Shown piece after piece: positions 7,134 to 9,680 of a DNA stretch of 9,680 bases (positions are counted from its first letter, which is position 1; every line of letters begins with the position of its first letter). The notes below the pieces were generated by a model that saw only the letters and a program-made list of their open reading frames with translations, ran no database searches and was not told the DNA's origin. Origin of the DNA: JBAYJY01 sp041664945 (GTDB taxonomy: Bacteria; UBP15; UBA6099); assembly GCA_041664945.1 (NCBI GenBank), contig JBAYJY010000179.1:1-9680 (forward strand), given 5' to 3'. The position numbers and the translations under genes are program-made.

Positions 7134-8795
7134 TTAATTAGGAATATTCTTTGTGATTTTGAAAGAGTTCAAATATATAACATCCATGCCGGTTTTTATG
7201 AAACATTCCAGCGCATGCTCAGGATTTTCCACAATCGGCTCGCCCGATGTGTTAAATGATGTGTTTAAGACCATTGGAACTCCAGTTTCACGCTCGAATG
7301 CTTGTATCAAACGGTAAAATATGCCGTTAGTTTCAGAATTGACTGTCTGGACGCGCGCTGTGCCATCGACATGAACAACCGCAGGAATCAAGGCGGCGCG
7401 GCCAGGTTTTGTATGTCCGATCAGTAACATAAATGGGCTTTCCCGGTCGCATTCGAAGTATTCAGCGACCCTTTCCTCCAAAACAGAAGGGGCATAAGGG
7501 CGAAAATGCTCCCGAAGCTTAACCCGACGGTTCAACTTATCCTTCATATCCGGATCTCTTGGATCGGCAAGTATGCTCCGATTCCCAAGAGCGCGCGGAC
7601 CATACTCGCTGCCACCTTGAAACCAGCCTGCTATCTTTCCGGCCGCTATCTCCCGCGCCGCATCTTCCCAAACTCGCGGCAGTTTTGAAATTTTAATTCC
7701 TTTATATTCTTTTAATAGTTGCCGAATTCCCTTATCGTCGTAGGCGCCGCCGAGATATGCGTCCCGCATCTCCCAATCGCGCGGCTGGTTCTTCATTACG
7801 TGCTTGCCGTACAGCGCGCAACCAAGCGGGATGCCTGAATCTCCGCTTGCCGGCTGAACGAAAATATTCTCGAACGGAGTCCGTTCCAATATCAACATAT
7901 TCGCGATTCCATTAAGGGCAACGCCGCCCGCCAAACAGATGTTTTTAGAACCGGTGATATCGTAGAGATTCCGAGCGATCCGAACCATTGCGGCTTCGGT
8001 TTCCTCCTGAATGTAGCGAGCCAGATCAGCGTATTCCTGTCCAAGTTCCACTCCGGGCGCCGGCCGAGGCAACCCTCCAAACAACTCGCGGCTTATTATA
8101 TCCCAGTTCTCGCTTTCAAGATGCTCCTGCTTGAACGGGATAAGTACCTCTCCATCAGAACCGGCAAAAATCCGGCGCCTGAACCGCTTATTATTTTCTC
8201 CGTAAGCCGCAAGCCCCATCAACTTGCCGCCCTGCAGTTTACCGAACCTGAGAAACTCCGAAGCGAGCCCGTATAAAAAACCGACGCCGATCGCATATTC
8301 GGAAGAGCTGTATGTTTTTCGAATCTGATGCAGTCGGTTGCCTTTGCCTCGGTAAATACTCTGAACCTCCTGAGTGCGGCCGCCGAGATCATTCAAATAG
8401 AACCGGCTTCCGCCGTCTACGAACTCGTCGCCGCGCGAGCCGGCGCCGTCTACAACAAGAATTGCGGCGTCTTCGAACGGGCTGCAGAAAAACGCTGACG
8501 CCGCGTGCGCGTCATGATGCTGGACGCTCGCCAACTCGCCTGTGTATCCGCTCTGCCGGATTCCGAGCTCAGTCATCTTTCCCTGCCGTTCGAAAAGGTC
8601 GAAAACAGCAAGGTCCGCTTGATTGATGTCGCTTATGTTTGACCTCGCGAGAACATATTCAATCGCCTTCTTCGGGAACGCGGCATCGTATTTTATTCTC
8701 GATAACCGTTCCTCTGAAATAGCGCAAACGCCGCCGCCGTCCATCAGGCATGCGCCGGAGTCGTGAATGAATGAATGTATTCCCAGAATTTTCAT
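7134..8795 (-). CDS. NodU/CmcH-family O-carbamoyltransferase
   Basis: This intact 553-residue cytoplasmic enzyme is full length for the family. Family members use carbamoyl phosphate and ATP to make a carbamoyl-adenylate and pass the carbamoyl group to a hydroxyl, often on a sugar (Nod factors, aminoglycosides, cephalosporins). The Kae1-like N-terminal domain shows IHDSGAC (10-16), SEERLSRIK, the metal-binding HHDAHA (93-98), VVDGAG (114-119), GKLMGLAAYG and LAGGVALNG (288-296). The C-terminal, YrdC-like part shows SEYGPRALGNRS (396-407) and NTSFNTSGEP (511-520). No key motif is missing. The ATG at 8795 is the first start after an in-frame TGA at 8817-8819, but it has no clear Shine-Dalgarno sequence. 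It lies 48 bases downstream of a glycosyltransferase gene on the same strand, pointing to a glycan acceptor. The exact acceptor cannot be told from sequence; the family call is very safe. Confidence 0.95.
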   Translation of the reverse strand: MKILGIHSFIHDSGACLMDGGGVCAISEERLSRIKYDAAFPKKAIEYVLARSNISDINQADLAVFDLFERQGKMTELGIRQSGYTGELASVQHHDAHAASAFFCSPFEDAAILVVDGAGSRGDEFVDGGSRFYLNDLGGRTQEVQSIYRGKGNRLHQIRKTYSSSEYAIGVGFLYGLASEFLRFGKLQGGKLMGLAAYGENNKRFRRRIFAGSDGEVLIPFKQEHLESENWDIISRELFGGLPRPAPGVELGQEYADLARYIQEETEAAMVRIARNLYDITGSKNICLAGGVALNGIANMLILERTPFENIFVQPASGDSGIPLGCALYGKHVMKNQPRDWEMRDAYLGGAYDDKGIRQLLKEYKGIKISKLPRVWEDAAREIAAGKIAGWFQGGSEYGPRALGNRSILADPRDPDMKDKLNRRVKLREHFRPYAPSVLEERVAEYFECDRESPFMLLIGHTKPGRAALIPAVVHVDGTARVQTVNSETNGIFYRLIQAFERETGVPMVLNTSFNTSGEPIVENPEHALECFIKTGMDVIYLNSFKITKNIPN

Positions 8796-8818
8796 ATACT
8801 GCCAGATTTCATTGTCTC

Positions 8819-8824
8819 ATTATA
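8819..8824 (-). promoter_or_regulatory. Candidate -10 box ahead of the carbamoyltransferase gene
   Basis: A perfect TATAAT on the minus strand lies in the 48-base gap after the glycosyltransferase stop, with a predicted start near 8812 and a leader of about 17 bases. No convincing -35 box and no TGn extension were found. The gene may instead be read through from the upstream glycosyltransferase, so this is a weak call. Confidence 0.3.
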
Positions 8825-8843
8825 ACTAATCGCATCCTGAATA

Positions 8844-9680
8844 TCACATGCCATGAAAAGAGCGGATGCGGCCGAGCGCGTCAGCGATGGATTTCCTGGC
8901 GATCGCTGAAAGTTCTTTTTCGAGCGCAGACGCAGCAATTCCGTATTTTTTCCGCAGTTCCGGCGAACCTATCATTTTTTCGAGCGCCACGCGCAACGCC
9001 GCCGGATCCGTCGGCGGAACCAACTCCCCAGTCGCTCCCGAAATAACATGCTCTTTCAACGACTCGGTCTCCGTCGCCACAACCGCCTTGCCAAGCGCCA
9101 TCGGCAGCGCAGCCCCCATTTGTCCGAAATTTTTCTCAACCGGCTTCAATGGTATCGCAACGAACAGCGATTGCCTTATCGCCTCCACAAACTGCGCCAT
9201 CGGCATCGAGTCATGCCAGAAGAGGCCTTCGCGTTTCGCCTGCCGGCGCGATCTCAGGTCGCATATAACATGCGTTTCAACGTCCAATCCGCGCGCCGCT
9301 TCCGCAAGCGTTTCATAGTCGCGCTCGTTCGTGCCGACCGCCAGAACATTCCCCCTAATCGCCCTCACCGATTCGCCCCATTCGCTTTCAGGCAACTGCC
9401 GCTCGATGTTGCCAACCGCTTCCGGAAACGAAAATCCGATGCTCGACCGCGACATCGGAAACGGATATATGTTATCAGCCGGAATGCCCTGCCCTAAATA
9501 AAAATCGCGTCGCGAGCGGCTTATTGTCAGCCATAAATTGTCCTTCGATCTCACGATTTGTCCGAAATGATTCTCGCCGCTCTCGCGTTCGAATATACCG
9601 CACATCAGTCTCGCCCGCTCTAACATGTCGCTCTCGACAATCAGAAACGGAATCCGGTCCGCGCCGGTTTTCATCAACTG
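8844..9680 (-). CDS. GT-B fold glycosyltransferase (GT4-like), N-terminus outside window
   Basis: The frame is open to the window edge (first codon CAG at 9680-9678) and ends at TGA 8844-8846, giving 278 residues. An ATG at 9674 is internal to the open frame and need not be the true start. The visible part contains the end of the N-terminal domain (LWLTISRSRRDFYLGQGIP, the usual segment before the domain linker), then the Rossmann-like donor-binding domain: NVLAVGTNERDYETLAEA, LFVAIPLKP, FGQMGAALPMALGKAVVAT and GATGELVPPTDPAALRVAL. These match retaining GT4/GT1-type enzymes that transfer a sugar from an activated nucleotide donor. The donor and acceptor are unknown. It directly precedes the carbamoyltransferase gene on the same strand, probably in one operon for a carbamoylated glycan. 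Full-length members usually have 350-400 residues, so roughly 100 are missing. Confidence 0.88.
   Translation of the reverse strand, partial: QLMKTGADRIPFLIVESDMLERARLMCGIFERESGENHFGQIVRSKDNLWLTISRSRRDFYLGQGIPADNIYPFPMSRSSIGFSFPEAVGNIERQLPESEWGESVRAIRGNVLAVGTNERDYETLAEAARGLDVETHVICDLRSRRQAKREGLFWHDSMPMAQFVEAIRQSLFVAIPLKPVEKNFGQMGAALPMALGKAVVATETESLKEHVISGATGELVPPTDPAALRVALEKMIGSPELRKKYGIAASALEKELSAIARKSIADALGRIRSFHGM

Noticed and set aside
8866..9497. Two overlapping plus-strand frames of about 150 codons opposite the glycosyltransferase
   Set aside because: The minus-strand frame matches a GT4-like donor domain motif by motif; the plus-strand products show no family signature and are explained as shadows.

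Overview
The window looks like chromosomal DNA from an uncultured, environmental, Gram-negative-type bacterium of moderate GC content. This is inferred from one giant secreted protein built of modules common in deltaproteobacterial, Elusimicrobia/Omnitrophica-like and other candidate-phylum genomes; the lineage cannot be fixed from the sequence. All real coding capacity is on the minus strand, so the genes read from high to low coordinates. The many plus-strand open frames are antisense shadows.

In order of transcription: (1) 9680-8844, the 3' part of a GT-B glycosyltransferase (GT4-like) whose N-terminus lies outside the window. (2) After a 48-base gap, 8795-7134, an intact 553-residue NodU/CmcH-type O-carbamoyltransferase. 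(3) After a 100-base AT-rich spacer with an extended -10 promoter (TGG-TATAAT), a single uninterrupted frame from 7033 to the window edge. This third gene gives at least 2344 codons without a stop and fills about 73% of the window.

The giant protein is a modular exported subtilase. From the N-terminus it has: a signal peptide; two tandem GW...GYWVY-type modules; an I9-like propeptide; a complete S8 domain (D336, H370, N467, S530); a PKD/cadherin-like domain and a Big2-like domain; a seven-repeat FG-GAP/VCBS propeller; a fibronectin-III-like domain and another probable beta-sandwich; an eight-repeat PQQ/BamB-like propeller; a right-handed beta-helix opened by a DSG-x-G-TLRE motif; a terminal beta-sandwich; and the start of a second DSG...SLRQ module at the window edge.

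The first two genes fit a locus that builds and carbamoylates a glycan (surface polysaccharide or a glycosylated metabolite). The giant gene has its own promoter and encodes a cell-surface or secreted protein that could act at the same surface, but that link is only inference. No RNA genes, mobile elements, CRISPR arrays or clear terminators were seen.
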